NCBI RefSeq assembly: GCF_013248995.1
Contig: NZ_JABRPK010000001.1
Coordinates: 372,001-436,000 of the forward strand
DNA: 64,000 nucleotides
DNA from: Frigoribacterium sp. VKM Ac-2836
GTDB taxonomy: Bacteria > Actinomycetota > Actinomycetes > Actinomycetales > Microbacteriaceae
Direction of reading: 5' to 3'
Every line of letters starts with the position of its first letter. The first letter of the stretch is position 1. Of this stretch, positions 1-10,365 are shown piece after piece. The notes below the pieces were generated by a model, which saw only the letters and a program-made list of their open reading frames with translations, was not told where the DNA came from and made no database searches. Position numbers and translations under genes: made by a program.

Positions 1-528
1 CTTCTGTTTCACGCCCTTGACGACGAAGTACGCCCCGATGGCGACGATGGCGAGGGCGACGACGACGAGCAACACGACGCCCCCTGGCGCGCCGAGCAAC
101 CGGGCGCTGAGCGTCTGGGTCTGCCCCGAGCTGTCCGACGACGAGCCCCGGGCGAAGGTGAAGGCCGTGAAGCCCACGGCGAGATACGCGACGCCCTTGC
201 CGCCTTCTTTCGCGCGGTCGGCCCAGTCGTCCTTGTCGGTCCCCCGGACGAGCGCGGCCTCGAGCAGCTGGAACACGCCGAGCCCCCACAGGCCCACGAC
301 GATCAGCCAGAGCAGGAGCACCCCGCCCGGGCGGGAGGCGAACTGTCCCAGGGCCCCGCCCTGGTCGGCCTCTCCGCCGCCGCCGAAGGCCACACCGAGG
401 GCGATCACGCCGATCACGACGTGCAGCAGCCCGTTCATGGCGAAGCCCACGCGGGCGGCGGTCGTCAGCGCGCGGCTGTCCTGGAGGCGGCTGGCGGCTC
501 CGCGGGCCTGGTCGGTGGTGTCGGGCAT
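1..528 (-). CDS. DUF1206 family membrane protein (3' end outside window)
   Basis: Reading the minus strand from the ATG at 528 gives 176 codons without a stop, running off the left edge. The protein starts [20 protein letters not shown] and then shows hydrophobic pairs at about residues 26-48, 67-90, 113-127 and 148-170. The two copies of a helix-pair module (the first with [13 protein letters not shown], the second with [12 protein letters not shown]) match DUF1206, a family of three such modules and about 270 residues, so roughly the last third is missing here. The function of the family is not known. It is divergent from lysC, with 156 bp between the two starts. Family assignment is from the repeat pattern, not from a search. 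Confidence 0.75.
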   Translation of the reverse strand, partial: MPDTTDQARGAASRLQDSRALTTAARVGFAMNGLLHVVIGVIALGVAFGGGGEADQGGALGQFASRPGGVLLLWLIVVGLWGLGVFQLLEAALVRGTDKDDWADRAKEGGKGVAYLAVGFTAFTFARGSSSDSSGQTQTLSARLLGAPGGVVLLVVVALAIVAIGAYFVVKGVKQK

Positions 529-619
529 CGGTCCACCGTAGAGGACGGTCGTGGTCGACGCCCTCGGGCTCGGGCCGCGGCCCTCCGATCCGTGTGCGTC
601 ACACGCTCTCGACACCGAA

Positions 620-625
620 TAGAAT
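620..625 (+). promoter_or_regulatory. -10 element of lysC
   Basis: TAGAAT lies 59 nt before the GTG of lysC, which predicts a transcript start near 632 and a leader of about 53 nt. No convincing -35 is visible 17 nt upstream. An AGGAG ribosome binding site sits at 675-679. Confidence 0.5.
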
Positions 626-684
626 CGCCGGACGCAGGCGTGAGCCGTTTCCCGGCGCGCCCAGTCCCCTTCTCAGGAGTCACC

Positions 685-3112
<2,428 letters not shown>

Positions 3113-3147
3113 TCGCTCGGTGCCGGCCTCGAGGCACCGCGGACGCA

Positions 3148-3187
3148 CGAGGCCCCGGTCTCTCGACATCGAGACACCGGGGCCTCG
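3148..3187 (+). terminator. Hairpin after asd
   Basis: CGAGGCCCCGG (3148-3158) pairs with CCGGGGCCTCG (3177-3187) and an inner GTCTC/GAGAC continues the stem. There is no U-tract, so it is a GC-rich hairpin of the type common in actinobacteria. It lies 35 bp after the asd stop. Confidence 0.6.
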
Positions 3188-3227
3188 TCCTCCGGTGACC
3201 ACCCGGGATCGCCGAGGGGGCCGGGCC

Positions 3228-3233
3228 TAGACT
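3228..3233 (+). promoter_or_regulatory. -10 element of mqo, leaderless
   Basis: TAGACT ends 7 nt before the GTG at 3241, so transcription would start at the start codon itself. There is no Shine-Dalgarno, which supports a leaderless mRNA. Confidence 0.6.
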
Positions 3234-3240
3234 GACCCTC

Positions 3241-4722
3241 GTGACCGATGCGAAGAAGCCCGTCGACGTAGCCCTCATCGGGGCCGGCATCATGAGTGCC
3301 ACCCTCGGTGCCATGATCAAGCAGCTCGAGCCGAGTTGGACGATCCAGATCTACGAGGCGCTGGGTGACGTCGCCCTCGAGTCCAGCAATCCCTGGAACA
3401 ACGCGGGTACCGGGCACTCCGCCCTCTGCGAGCTCAACTACACGCCCGAGCGGTCCGACGGCACCATCGACACGTCGAGCGCCGTCAAGGTCAACGAGCA
3501 GTTCCAGGTGTCCCGTCAGTTCTGGTCGTTCCTCGTCGCCGAGGGGGCCCTGCCGCAGCCCGACGCCTTCATCAACTCGACTCCGCACATGAGCTTCGTC
3601 TGGGGCGAGAAGAACGTCGAGTACCTGCGCAAGCGCCACGAGGCACTGCGCGAGCACCCGTTGTTCCAGGGCCTCGAGTTCAGCACCGACGCCTCCGTCA
3701 TCCGGTCGTGGGCCCCCGTGTTGATCCCCGGGCGGGCGAAGGGCCAGCCCATCGCCGCGACGCGCATCGCCGCCGGGACGGACGTCGACTTCGGCGCCCT
3801 CACGCGCCTCCTGTTCTCGTACCTCCAGGGCGAGGGGGCGACGCTCGAGCTCGACCACCGCGTCACGAACCTCACCAAGCGCGCCGACGGCACGTGGCGC
3901 GTGGCGCTCCGCAAGCAGATCGGCGGAACCCCGACGACCGTCGACGCGCGCTTCGTGTTCGTCGGAGCCGGCGGGGGAGCCCTGCACCTGCTGCAGAAGT
4001 CGGGCATCGACGAGATCAAGGGCTTCGGGGGATTCCCGGTCAGTGGCGAGTTCCTGCGCTGCGACGACCCGGCGGTCGTGGGCAAGCACCAGGCCAAGGT
4101 CTACGGCAAGGCCGCCGTCGGGTCACCACCGATGTCGGTGCCGCACCTCGACACGCGCGTGGTCGACGGCAAGGCCAGCCTCATGTTCGGCCCGTATGCG
4201 GGCTTCAGCCCCAAGTTCCTCAAGCACGGTTCGATGTTCGACTTGTTCGCCTCGATCCGACCGCACAACCTCTACCCCATGATCCGGGCCGGGCTCGCGA
4301 ACCTCTCGCTGGTCAAGTACCTCGTGGGTCAGCTGGCGGCGAGCAAGCAGACCAAGTTCGAGGCGCTGCGCGAGTTCATGCCCGACGCCGACCCCAAGGA
4401 CTGGTACCGCATCACGGCAGGTCAACGGGTGCAGGTCATCAAGAAGGACCGCAAGAAGGGCGGGGTGCTGCAGTTCGGCACCGAGGTCATCACGGCGCGT
4501 GACGGCACCATCGCGGGCCTGCTCGGGGCGTCCCCGGGGGCCTCGACGGCCGTCCCGATCATGCTCAGCGTGCTCGAGCGGTGCTTCCCCGACCGCATCG
4601 TGTCGTGGAAACCCCGACTGAACGCGATGATCCCGACCTACGGCGACGACCTGTCGTCCGACGAGCAGCGAGCAGCATCGACGATCGGGGCGACCGCCGA
4701 GGCGTTGCACATCCACGCCTGA
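3241..4722 (+). CDS. mqo: Malate:quinone oxidoreductase
   Basis: 493 residues. This FAD-dependent peripheral membrane enzyme oxidises malate to oxaloacetate and passes electrons to quinone, bridging the TCA cycle and respiratory chain. The FAD-binding GAGIMSATLG is at residues 14-23, followed by the family-typical SSNPWNNAGTGHSALCELNYTP, and a C-terminal GLLGASPGAS flavin-contacting segment. The length is normal for Mqo. The GTG start is fixed by a -10 hexamer 7 nt upstream and by the family's N-terminus (VDVALIGAG). It is monocistronic: hairpins flank it on both sides. A succinate dehydrogenase operon lies at 46.8-50.3 kb in the same window. Confidence 0.97.
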   Translation: MTDAKKPVDVALIGAGIMSATLGAMIKQLEPSWTIQIYEALGDVALESSNPWNNAGTGHSALCELNYTPERSDGTIDTSSAVKVNEQFQVSRQFWSFLVAEGALPQPDAFINSTPHMSFVWGEKNVEYLRKRHEALREHPLFQGLEFSTDASVIRSWAPVLIPGRAKGQPIAATRIAAGTDVDFGALTRLLFSYLQGEGATLELDHRVTNLTKRADGTWRVALRKQIGGTPTTVDARFVFVGAGGGALHLLQKSGIDEIKGFGGFPVSGEFLRCDDPAVVGKHQAKVYGKAAVGSPPMSVPHLDTRVVDGKASLMFGPYAGFSPKFLKHGSMFDLFASIRPHNLYPMIRAGLANLSLVKYLVGQLAASKQTKFEALREFMPDADPKDWYRITAGQRVQVIKKDRKKGGVLQFGTEVITARDGTIAGLLGASPGASTAVPIMLSVLERCFPDRIVSWKPRLNAMIPTYGDDLSSDEQRAASTIGATAEALHIHA

Positions 4723-4730
4723 GCCCGGCC

Positions 4731-4759
4731 GGGCTCGGCGTCCTCGGACGCCGAGGCCC
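4731..4759 (+). terminator. Hairpin after mqo
   Basis: CTCGGCGTCC (4734-4743) pairs perfectly with GGACGCCGAG (4746-4755) around a 2-nt apex and GGG/CCC extends the base. It lies just after the mqo stop and just before the promoter of the next gene. No T-run. Confidence 0.6.
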
Positions 4760-4773
4760 CGGGTTGACCTCGC

Positions 4774-4791
4774 TTCGAACGTGTGTTCGAA
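4774..4791 (+). promoter_or_regulatory. LexA/SOS box overlapping the promoter of the radical-SAM gene
   Basis: TTCGAACGTGTGTTCGAA contains TCGAAC-N4-GTTCGA, the actinobacterial/Gram-positive SOS operator consensus, with both half-sites perfect. TTGACC (4764-4769) is a good -35. Seventeen bases later TCGAAT (4787-4792) is a plausible -10 made partly from the operator, and the ATG at 4799 follows 6 nt after it. LexA bound here would cover the spacer and -10. Repression by LexA is inferred from the motif. Confidence 0.75.
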
Positions 4792-4798
4792 TGGGGCC

Positions 4799-5962
4799 AT
4801 GCGATGGTCCGAGCAAGCGATCGACACCGAGAACGCCTCGGCGCTGCCCGGCCTGGCCCGGTTGAACAACCTCATCACCTCCGTCACGACACCAGAATTC
4901 GCGGGGGTCACGTTCCACGAGGTCGTGGCGAAGAGTGCGCTCAACCGCGTCCCGGGCGGTGACTCGGCCTTGCCCTTCGGCTGGACGATCAATCCCTATC
5001 GCGGGTGCAGCCACGCCTGCGTGTACTGCTTCGCCCGTCCCACGCACGAATACCTCGACCTCGACGGCGGCGACGACTTCGACCGCCAGATCGTGGTCAA
5101 GGTGAACGTGGCCGAGGTCCTGGCGCGCGAGCTGCACCGCCCGACGTGGCAGCACCACCCGGTCGCCCTCGGCACCAACACCGATCCCTACCAACGGGCC
5201 GAGGGGCGGTACCGGCTCATGCCCGGCATCATCGCCGCGCTCGCCGACTCGGGCACGCCCTTCAGCATCCTGACCAAGGGCACGCTGCTGCGGCGTGACC
5301 TGCCCCTGCTCGCCGAGGCGGCGCAGCACGTACCCGTCGACCTGGCCGTGTCGATCGCCGTCTACGACGACGAGCTGCAGCAGTCGGTCGAGCCGGGCAC
5401 CCCGACGACGTCGGCTCGACTGGCCACCGTCTCGGCGGCCCGCGAACTGGGATTGTCCTGCTCGGTCTTCATGATGCCCGTGTTGCCCTACCTCACCGAC
5501 GGTCTCGACCACCTGCACGCGGCATTGGCGGCCGTCCGCGACTCGGGTGCTTCGAGCGTCATGTACAGCGCGCTGCACCTCAAGCCCGGGGTCAAAGAGT
5601 GGTGGTTCGCCTGGCTCGAACGAGAGCACCCCGAGCTCGTGTCGAAGTACCGTTCCCTCTACGCGCAGGGCACCTACGCGCCGACTGGCTACCGCTCCTG
5701 GCTGGCCGGGCGCCTCCGGCCCCTGTTGCGCGAGTACGGGCTCGAGAAGGGGCAGGCCGATCCGGCGACGGGGTCCATGCGCTCGGCGGCACTCGACGAC
5801 AGCACGCGATCACTCCGTCTGATGGGGTTGAACGGCACCGGCACCGGCGTCACCCCGGGCAGTCCCGACCTGACGATCGACACCGGTCGCACCCCCGCAC
5901 CGCGGGCCATGATCGCCCACGAGTTGCCCGGCGGGTTCCGCTCTCAGCCGAGACTGTTCTGA
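4799..5962 (+). CDS. Rv2578c-type radical SAM protein, likely DNA-damage inducible
   Basis: 387 residues. The radical-SAM cluster motif is C70-x3-C74-x2-C77 (RGCSHACVYCFARP), which would hold a 4Fe-4S cluster and cleave S-adenosylmethionine. Downstream motifs include GTNTDPYQ, FSILTKGTL and the C-terminal YALHLKPGVKEWW-like stretch (seen as SALHLKPGVKEW), as in the SplB-related Rv2578c family. Substrate is unknown. The ATG at 4799 is chosen because it lies 6 nt after the -10. The in-frame GTG at 4781 falls inside the SOS operator and is rejected. The homologue family often carries an intein, and none is present here. The perfect SOS box suggests a role in DNA damage; I recall the mycobacterial relative as LexA-controlled, but this needs checking. 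Confidence 0.85.
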   Translation: MRWSEQAIDTENASALPGLARLNNLITSVTTPEFAGVTFHEVVAKSALNRVPGGDSALPFGWTINPYRGCSHACVYCFARPTHEYLDLDGGDDFDRQIVVKVNVAEVLARELHRPTWQHHPVALGTNTDPYQRAEGRYRLMPGIIAALADSGTPFSILTKGTLLRRDLPLLAEAAQHVPVDLAVSIAVYDDELQQSVEPGTPTTSARLATVSAARELGLSCSVFMMPVLPYLTDGLDHLHAALAAVRDSGASSVMYSALHLKPGVKEWWFAWLEREHPELVSKYRSLYAQGTYAPTGYRSWLAGRLRPLLREYGLEKGQADPATGSMRSAALDDSTRSLRLMGLNGTGTGVTPGSPDLTIDTGRTPAPRAMIAHELPGGFRSQPRLF

Positions 5963-6132
5963 GCGACCGAGCTCACGGGGCACCGGTGGTTCGTGCGCCG
6001 GCCGGCTGGAACGGGGCACAAACCAGGCCTCTCGCCCGCCCGGCGTGGCTCTTGTCCCCACATGTCGGGGTACAGCCCGGGTCCACCTTCTGCCATGCTC
6101 TCTCCAGATCGCGAACGAGCCGAGGAGGCCCC

Positions 6133-7368
6133 ATGCTGCTCGGCCTGCCCGCCCACCTGGCGCCCGTGGCCGTCGGCGACTCGGTGTCGAGGGCGTGTCA
6201 CGCGATCGCGGCCACGGTCCTCGCGGCGGCCGCCGCCCTGCTGCTCGCCAAGCAGGCCGCCACACCCGACCTGTTGCTCTGGCCCGCCCTCGTCTCGCTG
6301 GTTCCGCTGGTGGTGCTGCTCCTCGTGGTCGAGCGCGCGCGCACCACGACGGCTCACCTCGCGTACCTGATCGTCGGGACCGCCGCCCTGTACTGGTACG
6401 CCGTCACGCTCTTCTCGCAAGTCGCCGCGGTGCAGGCATCGGACGCCTTCTCGCTCTCGCTGCCGAAGATCGCCCTCATCATGGTCGGCAGCACGGCCGT
6501 CGGACCCCGCCGGGGACTCCTCTGGTCGGCGGCGGGCTACGCGGCCGGCGAGCTCGCGACCCAGCTGGCGACCTGGCACACGGGAGCCTCCCTCCGGCTC
6601 GACGTCACCGCCCTGCTCGCGTTCGTGCTCGTGGCCGTGGTCACCGGCCACGCCGAGACGTCGCGAGGGCGCGCACGCAGAGCCCAACCGCGATTGCACC
6701 GTGCGGCGCTTGAGCAGCAGGTCCAGGGCATCCGTGTCGACATCGAGCAGCAGGCCGCGGCCCTCGTCCACGACACGATCCTCGGGCACCTCGCGGCCGT
6801 CGCGACCGCACCTCCCGGCGCTCTGCCGCCCGAGACCAGCCGGGCGATCGTCGCCGACCTCGAGATGCTCATGGGGCGAGACTGGCTCTCGGCCGGTACC
6901 GCGCCTCCCGGGGTCGCCGAGGCGGCTGCCGACGCCTGGGAGCACAGCCGGGTGCACGCCGCCGTCGAGCGGTCACGGTCGGGCGGTCTCGAGGTGTCGG
7001 TGACGGGGGACGTCTCGGCCGTCGGCCGGCTCGCCCCCGTCACGGCGGACGCACTCGGTCTCGCCGTCTCGCAGTGCCTCGTCAATGTGAGCCGCCACAG
7101 CGGGGTCGCCAAGGCCGAGCTCGTCGTCTTCGGTGACGGCACCGACCTCACCGTGATGGTGATCGACGACGGTGTCGGCTTCGACACGGCATCGGTGGCC
7201 CCTGATCGGCTCGGGCTCACGAACTCGGTCGAGGGCCGGCTGGCCCGGGTCGACGGTCACGTGCAGATCTGGTCGTCCCCCGGCAGCGGCACGTCGATCG
7301 TCCTCAGGGTCCCGTTCGCCGTGGCGACGTCGACCGTCGTTGCCACCGACGACGGGGTGCGGTCATGA
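6133..7368 (+). CDS. Membrane sensor histidine kinase (HisKA_3 type)
   Basis: 411 residues. The N-terminal half is hydrophobic, with about six membrane segments between residues 20 and 175 and no clear periplasmic domain, so the signal is probably sensed in or near the membrane. The dimerisation box LVHDTILGHL puts the phosphorylated histidine at H213. The ATPase domain follows with the N-box LVNVSRHSG (N318), DDGVGFD (345-351) and LGLTNS (360-365). This is the NarL/LytS-like pattern that pairs with LuxR-type regulators. The ATG at 6133 is selected for AGGAGG at 6123-6128; the open frame upstream overlaps the previous gene. It overlaps the next gene by 4 bp, and a response regulator lies two genes on, so the three form one signalling operon. 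Signal unknown. Confidence 0.85.
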   Translation: MLLGLPAHLAPVAVGDSVSRACHAIAATVLAAAAALLLAKQAATPDLLLWPALVSLVPLVVLLLVVERARTTTAHLAYLIVGTAALYWYAVTLFSQVAAVQASDAFSLSLPKIALIMVGSTAVGPRRGLLWSAAGYAAGELATQLATWHTGASLRLDVTALLAFVLVAVVTGHAETSRGRARRAQPRLHRAALEQQVQGIRVDIEQQAAALVHDTILGHLAAVATAPPGALPPETSRAIVADLEMLMGRDWLSAGTAPPGVAEAAADAWEHSRVHAAVERSRSGGLEVSVTGDVSAVGRLAPVTADALGLAVSQCLVNVSRHSGVAKAELVVFGDGTDLTVMVIDDGVGFDTASVAPDRLGLTNSVEGRLARVDGHVQIWSSPGSGTSIVLRVPFAVATSTVVATDDGVRS

Positions 7369-8537
7369 CCGCCGGCGTCCCTCCCCGGTCGGCCGCGCGC
7401 GCCTCCGGACGGACGCCCCAAGAGGTCGATCCCCTCGGCGCCCTGGCGGCCCGGCCGGTCACTCTCGGGGCAGCCCTCGCCGCGGTGCTCGTCGCCGTCG
7501 TGTATACGCTGCTGCGGGCTCCCGACGTCTCGTCGCCGGGGGCGGCGGTCGCGGCGCTCGTCGTCGTGGCCGTGGGTGGTGCCGTGCTCGTCGTCTCGGC
7601 CGTGCCCCTCAGGGCGCCGTTCGGGCCCGGGGCGCTCTGGTGCGTCGCCGCGGCCTGCGCGGCGGCAGGCGTCCTGTCCGCCCTGGCCACCGCTGGCAGC
7701 AATCCCTTCGTCCGGGACGACTGGGCGGGCATCGCCGCGGGTGTCCTCCTGCTCGGGGTGGCCCCGTACCGCTCCGCGCACGAGATCCTCGCGGCCGGAG
7801 GGGCCGTGGCGGCCGTCCTCGCGGTCGTGGTCCTCGTCGAGGCTCCCGGGTTCGTCACGGCGGTGCCCGTCGCGTCGTACGTCGTCGTCGCCCTCACGCC
7901 CTTGTTCGCCCTCACGGCCGCTTCCGCCGTCTTCTCGGCCGTCTTCGTCGCCCACGTCGAGGGATGGGTCTCCCGGGCCACGGAGTTCCGGAGGGCCGGC
8001 ACCGACGAATTGCGGGTGACCCTGGCCCGGTCGGTCCAGCAGGACCGCGTCACGGTGCTGAACCGCGAGGTGGTGCCGTTCTTCGCGCGGCTGGTCGAGT
8101 CCGGCCGGATCGACGAGGACGACGCCGACGAGGCGCGGCGCGTGGCCGACTCGCTGCGCGCCTCCCTGGTGGCCGAGGCCGACGCGACCTGGCTGGCACG
8201 GCGTCTCGGGGGCCCCGGTCGTCGGGTCCCGGCCGAGGTCGTCGACCCCGATCGCCTCGCCGACCGTCTGGGGCCCGAGCACCGCACCGCGCTCTGGGCG
8301 CTCTTCGCCACGCTCGACGACGGTGACGTCGTCGACGCCCACTCGCTCCGGGTCGTGCTCGAGGCCGAGGAGGCGCGGGTCGGCATCACCGTCGAACTCG
8401 CGTGTGGGTCCTCGGTCGCCGCCGCTCGACGGTCCCTGGCCCCCTGTCTGACCGTGCTGCGACTCGTCTCGGGCGACCTGCGGGTCGACCGGGCCGCGTC
8501 TCTCCTGACACTAAGGTTTTCTTATGACCAGCACTGA
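7365..8537 (+). CDS. Membrane protein resembling a degenerate histidine kinase
   Basis: 390 residues. The ATG at 7365 overlaps the kinase stop in ATGA. About six hydrophobic segments occupy residues 31-195. Then comes a helical stretch (VTLARSVQQDRVTVLNREVV, 218-237) placed where a kinase dimerisation helix would be, but without the HD phosphoacceptor. The C-terminal part (about 290-385) ends like a small alpha/beta domain and has no N-box, DxGxG or GxG loop, so ATP binding is unlikely. It is best described as a kinase-like membrane partner that may modulate the true kinase by heterodimerising. I do not recognise a named family. It overlaps the response regulator start by 14 bp, so translation of all three genes is coupled. 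Confidence 0.6.
   Translation: MTAGVPPRSAARASGRTPQEVDPLGALAARPVTLGAALAAVLVAVVYTLLRAPDVSSPGAAVAALVVVAVGGAVLVVSAVPLRAPFGPGALWCVAAACAAAGVLSALATAGSNPFVRDDWAGIAAGVLLLGVAPYRSAHEILAAGGAVAAVLAVVVLVEAPGFVTAVPVASYVVVALTPLFALTAASAVFSAVFVAHVEGWVSRATEFRRAGTDELRVTLARSVQQDRVTVLNREVVPFFARLVESGRIDEDDADEARRVADSLRASLVAEADATWLARRLGGPGRRVPAEVVDPDRLADRLGPEHRTALWALFATLDDGDVVDAHSLRVVLEAEEARVGITVELACGSSVAAARRSLAPCLTVLRLVSGDLRVDRAASLLTLRFSYDQH
8512..8517 (+). promoter_or_regulatory. Possible internal -10 for the response regulator
   Basis: TAAGGT ends 6 nt before the ATG at 8524, the leaderless arrangement seen elsewhere in the window. It lies inside the end of the upstream gene, so the regulator could also be made independently of the operon. 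Confidence 0.4.
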
Positions 8538-9273
8538 GCCGAGCGGCCGCTCGTCCCACCGTCCGGGCTTCGGGAGGCCCGTCGCAGCACCCTCGTGGGC
8601 CACCGTCGGCCCGGGCTCCGAAGCGCCGCCCGCTCGTCGCGTCCGGCTCGCGATCCTCGACGACCACGAGGTGCTGCTCGACAGTCTCAGCAGCTGGATC
8701 AACGTCAACGCCTACGACTTCGATCTGGTCCTCACGGCACACACCTGGCTCCAGCTGGTGCACAGCGACAACTTCCCGACCGACCTCGTGTTCCTCGACT
8801 TCCAGTTGAAGGAGCCCGTCTCGATCGAGGCCCGGGTCCGGACGTGCCGCGCGGCCGGGGCCAAGGTCGTCGTGCTGTCCAGCCTCGACACCCGTGAGTC
8901 CCGCGAGCGGGCCCTCGAGGCGGGGGCATCGGCGTTCCTGTCGAAGACCTTGCCGATGCGCGAGGTGATGGACGCCGCCCGACAGGTCATGGGTGTCGCC
9001 CGCGACAACTCGCCCCAGCGCGACTGGCGTCCGCTCCCCGCCGGCGCGGCGAATCAGACCCGCCCGAAGCTCAGCGCAGGCGAGGCCGAGGCGTTCCGGT
9101 TGTACGTCTCGGGCTTCAGCACGAACGAGGTCGCGGCGCAGATGAACGTCCAGTACGAGACGGCCAAGACCTTCCTGCGTCGAGTCCGCGAGAAGTACGC
9201 CAAGGCCAACCGGCCGGCCAGCAAGAAGTCCGAACTCATCAGGCGGGCTGCCGAAGACGGTTACCTCCAGTAG
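8524..9273 (+). CDS. LuxR-family response regulator
   Basis: 249 residues. After a roughly 38-residue non-conserved N-terminal extension, the receiver domain starts VRLAILDDHEV with acidic D46/D47, phosphoacceptor D92 in VFLDFQ, a serine switch near S119-S120 and lysine K141 in FLSKTLP. A LuxR-type helix-turn-helix fills the C-terminus (LSAGEAEAFRLYVSGFSTNEVAAQMNV, then ETAKTFLRRVREKY). It would bind DNA once phosphorylated, most simply by the kinase at 6133. The unusual N-terminal extension could be shortened by a later start, but no internal start has a convincing signal. Its stop overlaps the tdk start by one base (TAGTG). Confidence 0.88.
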   Translation: MTSTEPSGRSSHRPGFGRPVAAPSWATVGPGSEAPPARRVRLAILDDHEVLLDSLSSWINVNAYDFDLVLTAHTWLQLVHSDNFPTDLVFLDFQLKEPVSIEARVRTCRAAGAKVVVLSSLDTRESRERALEAGASAFLSKTLPMREVMDAARQVMGVARDNSPQRDWRPLPAGAANQTRPKLSAGEAEAFRLYVSGFSTNEVAAQMNVQYETAKTFLRRVREKYAKANRPASKKSELIRRAAEDGYLQ

Positions 9274-9878
9274 TGGCGAAGCTCTACTTCCGCTACGGCG
9301 CGATGAACAGCGGCAAGAGCACGGCTCTGCTGCAGGCGGCGTTCAACTACGAAGAACGCGGCCAACGAGTGCTGCTGGCCAAACCGGGGGTCGACACCAA
9401 GGGCGAGGACGCAATCGTCTCTCGGTTGGGCGTCACCCGGGCGGCGGACGTCACCTTCGCCCCCGACGACGAGGTCCGGCGGGTGTTCCTGGCGCGGCGT
9501 GACGCCGTCCGGGGCCAGACGGGCTCGAGCCTCGCCTGCCTGCTCGTCGACGAGGCGCAGTTCTTGTCCCCTCGTCAGATCGACGATCTCTTGCGCATCG
9601 CGATCCTCGACGACGTCCCCGTGCTCGCCTACGGCATCCGGACGGACTTCCGCACGGTGGCCTTCCCGGGCAGCCGGCGGCTGCTCGAGGTCGCTCATTC
9701 GCTCGAAGAGCTCAAGACGATCTGCCGGTGCGGTCGCAAGGCGGTCTTCACCGCTCGGACGGTGGGGGACCGGTTCGTCTTCGACGGCGACCAGGTCGCC
9801 ATCGACGGACAGCAGGTGACGTACGAATCCTTGTGCGGGGCCTGCTACCTCGCCGAATCCGGCGGTCGTCTCGCCTGA
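9273..9878 (+). CDS. tdk: Thymidine kinase
   Basis: 201 residues. It phosphorylates thymidine to dTMP in pyrimidine salvage. The Walker A motif GAMNSGKST is at residues 9-17, LLVDEAQFL gives Walker B, and zinc-binding cysteines lie in CRCGRKAVF and near the C-terminus in CGACY, as in type II tetrameric thymidine kinases. The GTG start shares its G with the last base of the preceding TAG stop. Enzymes that feed or drain the same pool (thymidine phosphorylase, cytidine deaminase) are at 58-60 kb. Confidence 0.95.
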   Translation: MAKLYFRYGAMNSGKSTALLQAAFNYEERGQRVLLAKPGVDTKGEDAIVSRLGVTRAADVTFAPDDEVRRVFLARRDAVRGQTGSSLACLLVDEAQFLSPRQIDDLLRIAILDDVPVLAYGIRTDFRTVAFPGSRRLLEVAHSLEELKTICRCGRKAVFTARTVGDRFVFDGDQVAIDGQQVTYESLCGACYLAESGGRLA

Positions 9879-9910
9879 CCACGGGCGAACCATCAGGCAC
9901 AGAGACCACA

Positions 9911-10210
9911 TGGCCCCACCCGAAGGTGGAGCCAATGTGCGTGTCGCCCGAAGGACGAACCAGTGAACACAAGAAAATTGGCCCCACCCAAAGGTGGAGC
10001 CAATCTCTGTGTCGCCCGAAGGGCGAACCAGTGAACACAAGAAAATTGGCCCCACCCAAAGGTGGAGCCAATTTCCGTGTCGCCCGAAGGGCGAACCCTT
10101 GAACACAAGAAAATTGGCCCCACCCAAAGGTGGAGCCAATTGCGTGTCGCCCGAAGGGCGAACCAGTGAACACAAGAAAATTGGCCCCACCCAAAGGTGG
10201 AGCCAATTTT
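9911..10210. repeat. Tandem array of 68-bp units, each with a terminator-like hairpin
   Basis: Units begin at 9911, 9979, 10047, 10115 and 10182; the first three are 68 bp, the fourth 67, and the fifth is cut off by the tRNA 3' end. Each unit holds hairpin A, TTGGCCCCACC-CAAA-GGTGGAGCCAA (one mismatch), and hairpin B, TCGCCC-GAA-GGGCGA, then GAACCAGTGAACACAAGAAAA. Read on the minus strand, hairpin A is flanked by A-run and T-run (AAAATTGG...CCAATTTTCTTG), the layout of an intrinsic terminator for tRNA-Pro. Units differ mostly in a 3-4-nt block (GTGC, CTCT, TTCC, TGC) and in CAGTG versus CCTTG. The outermost unit is the most diverged. The array fills the gap between tdk and the tRNA. The frames across it are open in places but are not convincing genes. 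Confidence 0.9.
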
Positions 10211-10287
10211 TGGTCGGGGTAGCGGGATTCGAACCCACGACCTCCTCGTCCCGAACGAGGCGCGCTACCAAGCTGCGCCACACCCCG
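10211..10287 (-). tRNA. tRNA-Pro (CGG anticodon)
   Basis: On the minus strand the 77-nt sequence begins CGGGGTGTGGCGCAGCTTGG and ends CTACCCCGACCA with CCA encoded. The acceptor stem CGGGGTG pairs with TACCCCG. The anticodon stem CCTCG/CGAGG encloses TTCGGGA, giving anticodon CGG for CCG codons, with G37 as expected for proline. The T arm is GTGGGTTCGAATCCCGC. The 68-bp terminator-like repeats lie directly downstream. Confidence 0.97.
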
Positions 10288-10321
10288 ATGTCTTCGCGTT
10301 CTCACGTGAAGCAACCTGACA

Positions 10322-10327
10322 AGAATA
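10322..10327 (-). promoter_or_regulatory. -10 element of tRNA-Pro
   Basis: TATTCT on the minus strand, about 34 nt before the mature tRNA 5' end. A clear -35 is not seen. Confidence 0.4.
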
Positions 10328-10365
10328 GCCCATGTTCGGGCCTGCTCGTGTCACCCCGCGAAAGC

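Noticed and set aside
28-541. Plus-strand open frame over the DUF1206 gene
   Set aside because: Ser/Thr/Pro/Arg-rich shadow. The minus strand gives clean membrane segments and a partial known family.
9911-10210. CRISPR array
   Set aside because: Repeats are contiguous, only 3-4 nt vary, there are no spacers and no cas genes nearby.
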